A DNA stretch of 64,000 nt from positions 50,088,934-50,152,933 of the forward strand of contig CM046853.1 in the NCBI GenBank assembly GCA_025617745.1, given 5' to 3'. The notes under the pieces were generated by a model that was given only the letters and a program-made list of their open reading frames with translations, searched no databases and was not told the origin of the DNA. How positions within the stretch are numbered: position 1 is the first letter of the stretch; each line of letters starts with the position of its first letter. Of this stretch, positions 1 through 13,189 are shown one piece after another. Both the position numbers and the translations under genes were made by a program. This DNA comes from Heliocidaris erythrogramma (taxonomy: Eukaryota; Echinodermata; Echinoidea; Camarodonta; Echinometridae).

Positions 1-3000
1 TACTGGATAATGATAAATAGTCTTTAAAGTAAATTATATGAGCTAAAGAAGTCCGCTTTGGTGGTTTACACAACAGAGGGCAATACATAACAAATTAGAA
101 TGCGAAGGCAGATTGCTAATTTTAATGCTAAGTGCGATGTCTACAAACGTAAAAAAAGAGTGGAACGAACACAAGGGCTGGTCAAACAGGAGCTAAAAAC
201 AAAATGGGCAGCGAGGAAATGAGAATAATCCTTCGAGTATTAAAGTCCAGTCGACTCGAATCGAATTAAGATCCATCCATTTGATCCTAATGTAATACTG
301 GAAATGATGGAGGGTCCCATCGGGCGCATGTAACATGCATGAATCTCGATCTATTAGACTTTCATGAGATGGGCCTAATCTCTTAGATTGTGGAAGATGA
401 GGTTTCCATTCTTACAGGTCGTTTCCAAGACGAGGGGAATCTGCAATAAAAGCTCGAATCAGAGGAAAAATCATTCGCGGTATTTTCGTCTTATTTTTAG
501 AACAGAGAAAAGAGGGATCTCATCGTCTGTCTGTCCGAATGGAAGAAAATAGCACAACGCTACGTTTGGCATTTATGTTAAACATACAATAAAATGTCTT
601 ATGAGTGAAGTATCAGCGATACTTTTCAAGGTGGAGAAACTTAATTGGAAGGTCTATTACCATGTCTGCATGTACGAAATTTGAGTGCATGTTCAAAATT
701 CAACATGCTCGAAAACTGTAATTTCGTCGACTGTATGCTAATGCAAGATATTTGTAACGTAACAGGTTATTAATCCAAACGAATATTCCAAGCCATAACG
801 GACATGTAAAATAGAGTCTATAATCTATCAGGATAATAACAAGAGTTTATTTCGTTTCACTTAACTTTAAGTTCATTCAGTGGATATCGATTATATTTCA
901 TGCTTGCTACGCACATATCTATCTTTCCCGTGCACTAAAACATAACATAACAGCTTTAAAATCTCTGATTCCAAACCCAATTATTCAATTTCTCTGGAGA
1001 GTAGTTTCCATTCTTATCCTCATTTTGTTGTTTTTTGACGAGTTAGAATTGTATACGATTTCGAATGCAAAAATCGTATTTGACAAAAAAGGGTGTAAAA
1101 ACTGAAATGAAGTACAATCACAAGATGAATGTTTTTAATGATACAATCAACTATGTCATCACTAACCATAATTACGGTGAAGCTGCATGACCCTGAACCT
1201 ATGATTTAATTTCTGGAGTCAATCATTTTGATCTTCAGTAGTGCCTTTTTAAAATTCTCTCGGGTATTCCAAAGAATCTCAAATGACAAATATTAGTCAT
1301 TAAAATACGTTCGACTTGTTTCACATTTGAATTCCCCTCAGGATGATCTTTCAAATATCACCCCATTAAACACCAAACAGGAAATCGAGGGTATAGAGGG
1401 AAAATATGAGCAACCTATCATTCTTTACTGTGGAAATTGTTTTCGCGCCGAACTATTCCCAGGAGGCCTGCGTGTTAAAAATCGTCTGCTTTAATTTCTC
1501 GCCCTAAAAAAACGAAGAAGCAAAGCCAACTAGGTCCCGTCACTTTCACGTTGGGTTCAGGGAAGCTGAAATATACCGGAGAGTCTATGCTTATTCACCT
1601 AGGGGACGCATAACTTTTAATTCGGAGAACATTTTTCTTTCCAATTGAAGCTACCACGTTTTTAAGCCAGGTCAGCCTTTTATTGGGTGTGAAGGTTTTG
1701 GAAGAGTTTACGCACATCGAAATCAAGTCGAAGCAGTACGGCTGGCATTTAATGGCATAAAGAACGAAACCCCCAAAGAACTGATCATTTTGGATGGAAG
1801 ACAGCTATAACCAATCAGAGATCAATAATCCCCAGTCCCTCAATCGAACCACTCGACCAAAACCTACATCGCAGGTTTTAAGGAAATATCAAAGGTGATA
1901 TACACAAATACCTTTGATAGATATTTGAATTTTCTGATTCGATAGAGGTGGCTGATTCTTGCTCTGTGATTGGTCAAGACTGTCTTCGATTAAAAAAAAA
2001 TTGAATGATCCAGGAAAATCGATTTTTTGTGTGTTTTTTTTGTTGTTTTTGTGTTGTTGTGGATTGATCAAATTTAAAGTAGATAGATACATTGATCCGA
2101 AGTAGATCCATCTTTGGGGATTTCAAACTTTATGGCATTCAGAGTACGCCATAAAACTAGTGATAAAAAGAAAGAAAGGCAGAGTGACCGATCTAATCCA
2201 CTTTTTTGCTTTGATCCAACATAGATCGATCTTTTTTTTCAAATCGTTAAAAAACAAACCGACCTTTTTGGAGTTCGATCTTTATGGCTTTGAGTGTATA
2301 ATTATACAAAGCATTACGGGAAGAGATGGCGGTATCGATGAACTGTATATGCTGGGTTGGTTGGAAGGCAGACTGACTGACTGATCTGCCTCACTCTCTC
2401 AGTGCACTGCATCACGTAGGACAGCGATGAGGGAATGGCGTTATTAAACGCATCCCCAAGCTCCCGTAGATCTAATTAAACAGACTTCCCATAATTCTAC
2501 CTCGGGGGTGCTGTGCTTTTATTTCCCCCAGAGTGGAGATATATCGTATATTTTTTCCTCTGTGCCTCAGACCACAAGCCAGACACTTGAAGCAGTAGAC
2601 AAAAAGGGAAATATGATTAACTGCGATGCGATTTGTGAATTTTCTCTCGACATCATTCCCGTGAATGCAGAAAGCTGTCATAATATCAAAATGACAGTTC
2701 CTCGTAAAGTAAATACCATTGCGTCAAATAATAACGCGCTATGAGGATAATTATAGGAGACAATCTGACATTTTGCTAGGTTCGTGAACCGCTTAGGTAT
2801 TTTCTCCTCCGCGTTTTCAGGTACGTTAGCAACAGCTTACTTGGTATGATTATGTCATTTCATATTAACATGTCTATGCTTTAATAGTGATACGATTCGG
2901 TAAACACTTCTTGAAATTAAAAACGTACAGCATGGCTGCAGGCTTAAAACACATTTTTATTTATAGAAACAAATGACAATGACCTTCATCTACTTATCGA

Positions 3001-6000
3001 AACCTTGCAATCTAAAATAAACTTCTTTTGTACAGACGCACAGATAGACAGACAGATATATTTTGCACAGACTTTGACATTACAAAAGCAGATAAAAATC
3101 CCCTTTACAATACTAAAACTGTGAATATTTTTTATTAAAATGTTGTATTAAAGCAGACGCAGACATTATGAAGGCAGATAAAAAATTACCCCCTTTTTAA
3201 ATTGCAATTTTAGTTAAAATTCCTAATTATAATTCTTCAAACCTTCAGGGATGGTGTTCTTACATTTCAATACAAATTAATGTGTTATGTCAACTACTTG
3301 CACAGAATTGTTAAAATGTTAGATGTCACATGTAATGGGTTATCTACACGCGTTAAAAAGTTTTTTAAAGGTCATTGCCCATAAAGTCATTGATTTTGTC
3401 TCGAGAGAGCGAGCGAGGCATCTCTTAGGGTTCCTCTGGACAATATAGTTCCAGGAATTCGTGTTCAAGAACGTGGTTTGCATTTTCATACGTTGAAAAC
3501 AGATAGATGAATATTCTTCGCCTTTTAAGCACTGAACTGCTTGTCTCCGTCAACGCGCAACACTTTCCTTTTTTGTCAAAAGCCTCTTCCCCAGCCAAAG
3601 TACAAAGTCTACGTACTGTTCGTACGCTGAAATCAATAAGAGGGATTCGCCTTTTAAACAACGAAATTTGTTTTTCTAATCGAGCTGTTTACAATGTTTT
3701 CGAGAGGCAGTCCTACTACGTGTTTATTTTTCTTTTTGCTTGACCGTACCATGTCACGATCATGCCGTCTCGCGCGAGGAAATTTCTTGTTTTTTATACA
3801 AAAAGATCGGAAAGACATTTGAGAAATCAACTTTAAGGGATTCTGTAACCTTTTGAAATTTGAGAACATTACATTGACATAGTTCTTAAATAATGCGATC
3901 ATGATATCCATAAGCAATGTAATAAGATATTGAAATTACCTTCTTCTTGATTTCTCGAAAGTTTTTGTGAGACGAACCGCGAAACAACGACGAGATGAAC
4001 ACGAGCTTAGTTAATCAGGAAAAAATTCCTCAGTTTCTCATTCATGGAGTCGATATGGCTCATTTGATCATATGAATAGGGTTGCTTCAATCGCCAGGCA
4101 TTCGGTATTGTTGTAAGCTCTAATAACAACATATACAATTAGGGTTCTTGCTAAGAAAACAGTTGCCTCTATTAGGTTCTTAAATGGAGGATTGGGCCAG
4201 CGCCAGCGCATTCGGTTATAAGGGTAATTTACTAAGACCTCTCCATTTAATTCCTAGGCCTCGGCTAGCCATTCAGGTATATTAGTGACTGATTATAACG
4301 AAATGAAAAGAGAATGATTATCGAACCGTTGATGGACGCTCGTCGAGTACGAGTACCGTGTGAGAATCATGATTTATCGCAATTGAACTTTATGTTTGAG
4401 TGCAAATGTCAGATTATGGCTGAATCATCGATGGATGAGCTGAATGTCTTCGACTGCTATACATTAATATAACTTTGTTTAATACAAGTCATTGTGATAT
4501 TCATTAAGGCAAATCATATATTCTGTCTTTTTACCTTTATTGCAAATTCCGTTGAATCCTATGGGGGAGTTTATTTTTCGTCAGCACTAGATTTTAAGAT
4601 TGCTTTTGAGGAAAAATAAATATATTTAGGGATGCGTAATCATTGAAGTCAATCACTCGTCGAATGTTTGTCTATGTCCATTCACAATTAAAGGGGGTTC
4701 TAGGTTGCTGTAAAACACAGACACTGACTCACCAATCAAAATTTATGTTAACACAAGGATCAATAGCGTATAGCTATGCAGCTTTAAGTTTTTGGTGGGA
4801 GGGGGGGGAGCAGCCAATGCGAATGTGCTGACAAACTGAACAGGGAATAATAGGCTCCCATTTGTGGACATAGTGTTAATGCAAAGATCTAAATATCAAT
4901 TGCTCCCAGATTTGTCTATGCCTCGGGTGATCTTACCTTGAAAGCGTGAAAGCGGGTTGGCCATATACAGTTGCAAGTATACGGATCAACAGTGCATGCA
5001 GCAAAGGAATACAGAGGAGAGAATGACAGAAATATGACAGTCGCCTATATAAGATAAGATTGTAAAATTAAGGTGCTATAGTATGTTGGCCATGATGTGA
5101 CAAATAACCATCCGTTTTACGATTATACGATATCTGCATTATCACTGAAACTGGTCCCAAACTCGATCCTCGAATCCACGGGTCACAGCTTTAGAAGTGA
5201 CCCTTGAGAGGTGACATCGGTGAAAGCAGTATATCTTCGGAAGCCGATACGCATTTTCCTAATTAGCATTATAGTTCGAATTGCACAAGCACAAGGGAGA
5301 GAGAAAATGAGCGCTTCACTTTTATTTATCATTTTGAAGACGAATGGGGCCGCTTCTTCATAGCACCCTAGGTGTCAAATAGCTCACTTCAGCGAAAACC
5401 ACCGCCATTAAAATAGATTGCAGGATTTGATGAATGTCGTCTGCAGCAAGCTAAAAGCAGAAAAAACCCTACGCTAAAACCGATCGCTTACGGTCGTGGT
5501 GAGTGAGATCCTTAGCCAAACTCGCATATTCTTCGAATGAAGCATAAATAAAACTAATACAATCAGTAGACATGTAGCTTTGTTACTTTAAAACACCATT
5601 TACAGAGGAAAACAGATATATTATTTGTTTGAAAATTAAAATCAACTATTTCTACAAAAATCTTTGTGATTTTTTTAAACGAAGGGATATCGTTTAATGT
5701 TGCCAGAACGAAAAGAAAGTTAGTGTTGTTGCGTACTTGCAAAAAGCTTATTAAAAAAGTGAGTAAGATACTCTTAAACTTTGAACCTCTTTCTCTATTG
5801 TTAATTCACTCAATTGCAGTAAAATATATTTCTTTCTACTCAAAATATTATTTTTGTCTAAATCCAAAAAGAACAGTAGTTTTCTTAAATGTTTTCTGAA
5901 CTTCACAGTACATACAAATCATGGAAATGTGTTTGGTGATTGTCTGTAGTGGACCGGCCTTCCATCTATTATCACTCTCCGACGAACGTTTTTGATAGCA

Positions 6001-6271
6001 ATCTCAAAAGCCTTACTGGTAAATCTGTTTCTGCCAATCACATTTTTTCTTCTTGATGCATGATGTGTAAAAGTCACTTCTTTGATCTTTGCTTTATAAG
6101 ATATCACTGACTTCAACACAGAGATTACTCACACTCGAGAAATGTGAACGGATCTGAAAGAGAAAGACTGACCTAGAGGGAAAACAAAGAGGGACGACGA
6201 AAAAGAGATAAGGAAAGAGAAATGGGAGTGTAGAAAACAGGGATTTATGGGAAGAAAGGAGAGAATGAGAT
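1..6271. other. No gene recognised (1-6271)
   Basis: AT-rich sequence with only short shadow frames. I looked on the minus strand for the remaining PDE11A-like GAF-B and catalytic exons and recognised none. GATC-rich words recur around 2060-2330 but too weakly to define an element. Confidence 0.6.
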
Positions 6272-6293
6272 AGAGAGAGAGAGAGAGAGAGAG
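6272..6293. repeat. (GA)n microsatellite
   Basis: Uninterrupted GA repeat. Open frames on the minus strand here are repeat artefacts. Confidence 0.9.
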
Positions 6294-6412
6294 CAGAAGA
6301 AGAAGAAACGAAAACATCGACATGTATATAGGTCGTCAGAGGTAGATGGTGTTGATAGGGGGCGTGATAGCTCACAATTTGATACAGACGGATAAAACAA
6401 AAAAGTAACAGA

Positions 6413-6705
6413 AAATCCACAACATTTTTTAGGATAACACTTTCATATCTTCAGTAGACAGCGTGTATGTCATGAACCAAGAAGGGCGTTAAATCACATA
6501 AATATTTTGTATGAAATTACGCTTTTCTGGCGCTCAAATAATATGAATGATTAAAAAGACAAACCGACACAGAGAAATCCACATCTTTTTTTTTTAGATA
6601 ACACTTTCATATCTTCAGTAGATAGCGTGAGACAAGAAGGGCCTTTAATCATAATTATCATTTATTTAAAATTACACCTTTCTGACTCTCAAAAATTTAA
6701 AAATA
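6413..6705. repeat. Tandem duplication of about 159 bp
   Basis: Two diverged copies start at about 6413 and 6573. Both contain AATCCACA, GATAACACTTTCATATCTTC with AGTAGA, AGAAGGGC and TGAAATTACGCTTTTCTG-like sequence. No coding frame is preserved. Confidence 0.75.
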
Positions 6706-7084
6706 CATTCCTCACAAGTAGGCTACATCCCAATACTTCTGTGCGTGTATAATGCTCAGAAACTCAAACCACACTTAATTACAAACCGTGTCCCTTTACA
6801 GCGCAATATAAGTTGAAATTCGAATGACCCTATATCTAAGTCGTCAGAGAGGTTTGTGGCGATGCAATTCGTGAAAATGAACGACAGGCATAAAAAAGCA
6901 GACATGAACAAGAAAAAAAGAGAGAAGTAGAGAATGGTTAACAAGAGGGAAATAGAACGAGACCGTCTATTGATTTGTATTCTATGGAGTAGTAAGACGA
7001 ATCAAAGCAAAAAGATAAGGGAGTGTGAGAATTAAAAAAAAGGAGCTCAGACATGACTTTACGAGACGTGTACTGTGAGAAGCT

Positions 7085-7345
7085 AGAGGGAGAGATAGAC
7101 AGAGATAAAGAGAGGAGATAGAGAAGAGAATAAAGGGTGGAAAGATGGGGAAAAGGGAGAGAGGGAAAGAGAGAAAGAGAAAGAGAGAAGGAAAGAGAGG
7201 GTTGAGTGAGGAGGGTATATACATGTACTGTAGGGAGAGGGGGAAAGAGGGAGAGGGGAGCGAAGGAGAGAGGGAAAAGCGAATGAAAGACAGGAGGGAG
7301 AGGGAGTGGGAGAGGGAGAGCGATGGAGAGAGGAAAAGGGATAAA
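7085..7345. repeat. Purine-rich GAGA/GGGA tract
   Basis: About 260 bp of almost pure A and G on the plus strand (GAGAGGGAAAGAGAGAAAG type). It could form triplex DNA. The Ser/Leu/Pro-rich or Arg/Glu/Lys-rich frames across it are artefacts. Confidence 0.85.
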
Positions 7346-8520
7346 CAAATACAAGTACGGACAGGACACCCGTTACCGCACTGAATTCGGTATTCATCAT
7401 TCCATCAATATTTGATTAAGGTCCCTAACGTACCTGACATTATGATTCCGGCAAATACTTCATTTCCTATCGTAAGATCAAGCCTAGATATTCATCGACC
7501 GAGTGATGGCCGGTAGCTGTCGATCGGGAGGCAGACATTATTCGAGGAGACGGCGAATATTGAACATGATAACGTACATTGTAAGCTGGTGATTAGAACT
7601 TGAAGGCGGCCGAGCTTTAAAACTCACCTGACAGCGCTAACTTTATGTATTCCGCCATTTTGTTTTTAATAAACGGCGTGTGCTGACGAAAAGCGCGCCG
7701 ATAAAAAAAATAATAAATAACGTGGAGGAACTTATTGATTTTGAAACGCGAAAATTAAGAAATGGAGAGGGGAATGGAATGGGGAAAGGGATGGTAAGAG
7801 GGATAAAAGAGAGGCTATGAACATGTATGCGCGGTTGTGGGTGTGTTTGTGCGTGAATAGGTGTATGGTGTGCTGTGATGGTGTGGGTGTATGTAGTGAA
7901 TATACAACGCCCCGAGAAAAAAAAACGCAACGCAAGAGAGTCACTCAAATAATAAACGTCAAAATATCAAGATGATTTCAAACAAGAAGCTCATTAGAAG
8001 AATGAAAAACATGTCATAAAATATTGGGTTCGGATTGGGCTAATCCTGTTATCTTCGAAAAAGATGAAACAGTAAAATAATGGTAGGCTTAAACGAGATC
8101 ATTACAGAATTGTTCTGACGATAAAGAGACACATTGAAAGATAGGGAACCATGGCGTATTCAGAATACCAACATGGACATCGTTGCATGGTCAAAATAGC
8201 AAATGCATTATGTCTACTGAAAAAGTTGCTGAGAGTATATTTGTAGATTTATTAAAGTTATGTTTTTTTAATGTTCTATGGGAAAAGATCGTGTATCGAT
8301 ACGAAAAGCAGTCCTGGCAAAAGTGAAAACAGCACAAAAATGACGAGTGACAATCAAGGAAGGAGGGAGAGGTAGCAAAGGAAACCATACGATGGATACA
8401 GGGATTGAAAAAAAGAGATAAAAGGAGAAAGAGAAGGAGAGATCGCGAGAGATTCAGGAGAGATACCAATTCAAAATGCGAAAGAAAACGAAAGAGACAA
8501 ACAAACCAAAAAGTAATATC

Positions 8521-8654
8521 ATGCCCAAGTCACATTGACGAGACCGACACGAGCTCGGCAATAGACCGAACAAATGATTTTATCACCGCGAATGGCCACG
8601 ATTTTGCAGGTTATCGGTTTCTTTGGAGTCGGTTCGTCGGTGTGACTTGGGTAT
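8521..8654. mobile_element. CAGTCACAC-family MITE, copy 1
   Basis: Inverted ends ATGCCCAAGTCACATTGACG and CGTCGGTGTGACTTGGGTAT, 134 bp. The ends match the copies at 37694-37806 and 62325-62439. There is no coding capacity. Confidence 0.75.
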
Positions 8655-8679
8655 TAGGAAAAAGAGGGAAAAAAAGTTG

Positions 8680-10230
8680 AGTCAGAGAGAAAAGGTCCTT
8701 GGACGGCCGAGACGCAGAGAGGAAGATTGGACGAGAAGATAAACACGATCTCCTATGCTAGGTCACGGCTTAGCTTTCCTCCTCTCAGGCCCTCACTGGA
8801 CTAGAAACCCCGAGGCTCACAAAGGTTAGGCCTCTCAAGACTTCCCCCTAACTACTTGTCTGATTTCCTCAAACATTGGTTTTCGGACAGCGAATCCGTG
8901 TTTGCAGAGGGGAACGATGGAAAGGGCACGTGGTGGATGGCATTGGCGGATTTAAGGGGAGGGCATAACCAACCCATGCCCCCTTTGTAACCCAAGTAGC
9001 ATACCTAGGGGGCATTCTCCCCAAATATGCCCCGTTTTCAAACGTGATAAATTTTCCATTCCTTAATTTCATTATTATTTTTGGTTTGGCTAGTCAATTT
9101 TTCCTGTATTGCCCTCCTCCTCTTTTACAAAATCATGGATCCGCCCCAGTCCATGGACCGTCAACAACAAAACCCTCTTGCCTTTTTTTTAATTCAACAC
9201 CATCACCAAATCGGAGGGCCTTTTCTCATTTTTGTAATAGAAATTACTAATAAATTCTGTAAAGAGGCTGTAATCGCAAACACAGACGAGATTAATATTG
9301 ATTTTTTTCACCTAATTTTGATTTGAATATCAAGTCATTATAAATTATCTGTTAAGTTGAGGCTAAGCCGAAACCTTTGACAAATTCCTTTCACAAATGT
9401 TCCTTTCACAGCTATGTCCCTGTTTTTCATTCTCATAACGAATACCAACGTGACAGCTTTCAATTTCTGCAACAAAAGAAAACAAAAGAAGAATTGCCTT
9501 CAGACATCACTCAGACACGATTGTATTGAACATATATGAACAATCATCCATTCTTCTAATACTCTAGAAGTGTACTTCGTGTCGTGTTACAAAATTGAGG
9601 GCGTAACATTGTTTGTTATTACTTGAATCATGGATGAGAGCTCGTCGAACATTGGCTAGTGGATGTTTGTCTCCATATTCCCTCGTCGTTGGGTTTCACT
9701 ATTTTTTTTTCTTCTTGTGAACGACGCCTAAAATTTATAGCAGTAAGTTAAGCCCACCGAAAACCATACGATCGGTCTGCGATCCGATTTCTGAAGAAAT
9801 ATAACAGCATTTGATATAAACAATTAAAACATAAAATATTTGGATGGAGTTTCTGAATAGTCATTATGGTAAAATCGAAAATACGGCCTGTTGCGAGCTT
9901 TAGTCGGAGGAAAGGCCAAATCGGCTCCGAGTCGTAGTGACGTCAGAGCAATCCTACGATTGTCTACGATTTAAAACTGATTTGGCCCTTATTCCCAGTA
10001 TAAGGCTGACAGTGCACTAAAACGCTGTGTCTCTAGTATTAATTTTATTGTTCAAAACCTGAATTAGGGAGAGGTTATTTGTTCAAATGCGCTTATTTAA
10101 TGCTATTGCAATTTATTTCTAACATCGGATCGCAGTCGAACGTATAGTGTTCGGTGGGCTTCAGCGGTAGTTATAATATGGGAGAAGACCTGTTGGCAGA
10201 TTAGACTTGTGCTTAACATAATTATCATCT
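8680..10230. other. No gene recognised (8680-10230)
   Basis: No exon, RNA gene or clear repeat end was seen. The short frames have no family features. Confidence 0.6.
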
Positions 10231-10234
10231 AGTA

Positions 10235-10470
10235 AAGCCAACTACTACTACTGTAGTTCTACTACTAGTACTACTGCTACTACTACTACTACTATTACTA
10301 TACTACTACACTACTACTACTACTACTACTACTACTAGTAGTACTAGTACTACTGCTACTACTACTACTACTACTACTACCACTACTACTACTACTACTA
10401 CTACTGCTACTACTACTACTACTACTACCACTACTTCTACTACTACTACTACTACTACTACTACTGATAC
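10235..10470. repeat. (CTA)n trinucleotide repeat
   Basis: About 230 bp of CTA/ACT repeats with scattered GCT, CCA and AGT interruptions. The poly-valine frame on the minus strand is an artefact. Confidence 0.95.
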
Positions 10471-11589
10471 TTCTATTTCTAATACTACTCTTAGAGCGGT
10501 TTTCCAGTAGTTTACTTCTAGCAATTTTTATTGTAGTATTTCTTCTAGTTTTCCTCTAGTATGTCACATCTGAATCTAAATACCAAAATTATTATATTAT
10601 TAAAAATTACAAAACTATTATCAAAGTATTCTAGATTACACACTGCACATCGAAGTAGGCCTGTTTTGTTTGTTTTATAATCTGATATGAACATAAGAAG
10701 AGATTACAGTTTTCAATCTGTATATCTCCTTGACGATAAAATGGACGGCTATTTTAACGTCATATACACATGTACTAACTTTATAATCCAGATCAGTTCG
10801 AACAACGTACATAAAGGAATAAACCAATATGTACATCTGGCGCAGATATTTCAATGGACACGGGGAAGGAAACAAAGATCACCGAGTTCAGAAAAATGCC
10901 TCACAAATGCTGTAAAGGGCGTCGGCCTTTCCTGACTCAATTTCAATAATTCCACAGTTATGAGACTAACGAATGCAGGCACACACCCACTCACCAACAC
11001 ACACGCACCATCCCATCTATACAATCATCCAGCATACTAAAATTATTGTAATCCCGGCAACTGACGTGGAATTTTCTGGGAAGAGGGAAATATCAAATGC
11101 TATTGATAGGATTATGATATTCTATTCCCCGGATTTAACGTGGAAAAAAGCGGGTGGTTTGTGGATTATGGTTGTACAGGTTGATAGAAACATTAGATCC
11201 CGAACCGTATCGCGAAACAGGGAAATGTTTTATGCTTTATACCGCTTCAGAATTATGTTTAAACAAAAAACAAACATACAAAACAAGAAAATAAAAAAAT
11301 GTTGCGCCTTTCATGAATGCGATTATTTTTCTATAGGTAGTGAGAAAAGTCATTGCTTACCGAATAAAATATCACCATGATTAAAAAAACAAAAGATAAC
11401 TTGATAACTTACCTTACCAAAATTTACGAAAAAGAGTAAGGTATAATAAACATTGCAATGAAAAATATTTCCCTGTTTGTTGAAATGTGGCCTATGGTTT
11501 GGCAATATCTCTAGAGTCATTAGACCTTATTTCCGTCGTCTTAATCAAAAGTCGACAGCGCTATAAAAGACATCAAATATCAACTACAG

Positions 11590-11771
11590 GCCTGGTCACA
11601 TTAAATTTTGTCCGATAACGATAACGAGTTTGTTTTTTAAAGGTCACCCCAATACCTGTCCTATTTACTATTTACATACACGAGCATACTCACGCGTACG
11701 CACAGCACAACAATCTGGGGTGTACCTTCTACTGAAAATATCGTTATCGTTAGCGGACAAATGTGGCCAGC
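11590..11771. mobile_element. TIR element with TCCGATAACGATAACG arms
   Basis: The left arm CTGGTCACATTAAATTTTGT runs into CCGATAACGATAACG. The right arm ATATCGTTATCGTTAGCGGA runs into CAAATGTGGCCAG. The element is about 180 bp and non-coding. A related but one-sided sequence lies near 54560-54730. Confidence 0.75.
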
Positions 11772-12410
11772 ACTTCAGAAAATCTTTACTATGTAATGTA
11801 TTACCACTGTCTCTTCTATATTCAGGTGTGGTGGCTTGTGAATTTTATCTGAAACAAAAGCAAATATAAAGATAAGGTCGGACAAACGCACAGGGCAAAT
11901 CCGATTTCATGCATAAATGCAAGTGATAGTAATCATACTCTCTTGTAAATGCAGTACATTTTTGTCTGCAGACAGCGGAATCCTTTGATTTTGGGTATCG
12001 AGAAAAACCAGACGGCTTTTGTAATCATTTGCCCGCTTACAAATTTCATCAATTTTAGTCCTCACAATACCCTCTCCCCCTTTCCCCGGAAACCTTCTAC
12101 TTCATTGGAGTGCAGGAAGCAATGCTCAGAATATTTTTGATGGCGGCAAAATATTTTCGTATAAAAAAGCTCTTTAACATATTGGCTTGCAAGAATGAGG
12201 ATATACTGATAACGAATCATGAGCAAATATCCAGGGAGTTTTTAGTTTCGTTTTTGGTGTTTCGTTTCATAGTTGATGCTGGCCTAACTTTTGTTTTAGT
12301 TCTGAATACGTTATCCAGGATCTGCTCCTCCCCTTTATTTCTTGGCAAACAGGGTGCGGTCATTGTGAATTTGTATTAGGAAACAAGTGACTGCATGAGC
12401 TAGTGGACGT

Positions 12411-12500
12411 GTGAGGGTGCGCGTGCGTGCGTGCGTGTGGGTGTGTGTGTATGTGTATGCGCTTGAGACAGAGAGAGATAGAGAGAGAGAGAGAGAGAGC
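12411..12500. repeat. GT-rich plus (GA)n tract
   Basis: GTGCGTGCGTGTG repeats pass into GAGAGAGA. It is low complexity, with frames on both strands that lack conserved content. Confidence 0.85.
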
Positions 12501-13041
12501 GATGGAGAGAGGGTGGTATGGATTGAAAGGTCGAGGGAGAAAGAAATAAAAATGAAAATGCATATGATTGTGAGAATCACGGGTACGAACCGGGTTTATA
12601 TTTAAATTTACACATTTTTTTCTCTCTTTCTCTTCAGATACTTTTTTAACCATCAAAATCTGCATTTTCCCCAAAATTATTAAGATATTTAATTCCACCG
12701 AAGAGAAAGGGGCAGTCTTTACCAAAGTTGCTTTTCATTTCTGAAAAAATAATGGTAAAACAAAATACTCAAAATAATCTCCTGAAACATCTCTCCTCCG
12801 AAAAATACAAGTTGCCACTCAATTCTAATCTATAACCCTTACACGTTCATGTTCATTCCAATTTCAATTTCAATTCTACATTTTTTTAAATTTTTCTGTG
12901 GGAACAATAATTCTTGTTTTACATTAATGATTAATAAAATGATCTATCTCGTCTGACAGATCATGGTAAGATGGATCATGCCCGATCGGATCATCAATCT
13001 GCATTTCTTTTTCAGATCCCACGCAAAGGATACAGCAACAG

Positions 13042-13189
13042 TGCCCCCGTTTCATAAAACTTGTTATCAATAATATCAGCCACGTTTCCATGACAAATTT
13101 GCTCACAGCTAATCAAATTCAGCGATTTCAGTAGCTTATAACAGTGATTGTAACTTGTTAGGGTAAATAGTTTTATGAAACAGGGCCCA
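13042..13189 (-). mobile_element. GGGCCC...TTTCATAA MITE, copy 1
   Basis: Left end CCCGTTTCATAAAACTTGTT and right end TTTTATGAAACAGGGCCC. The interior GATTTCAGTAGCTTATAACA is the reverse complement of the copy at 40356-40503, so the two lie in opposite orientations. Confidence 0.85.

Noticed and set aside
6129-7400. Overlapping Ser/Leu/Pro-rich and Arg/Glu-rich frames
   Set aside because: They are translations of GA/CT low-complexity DNA.
10306-10524. Poly-valine protein frame
   Set aside because: It is a translation of the CTA trinucleotide repeat.
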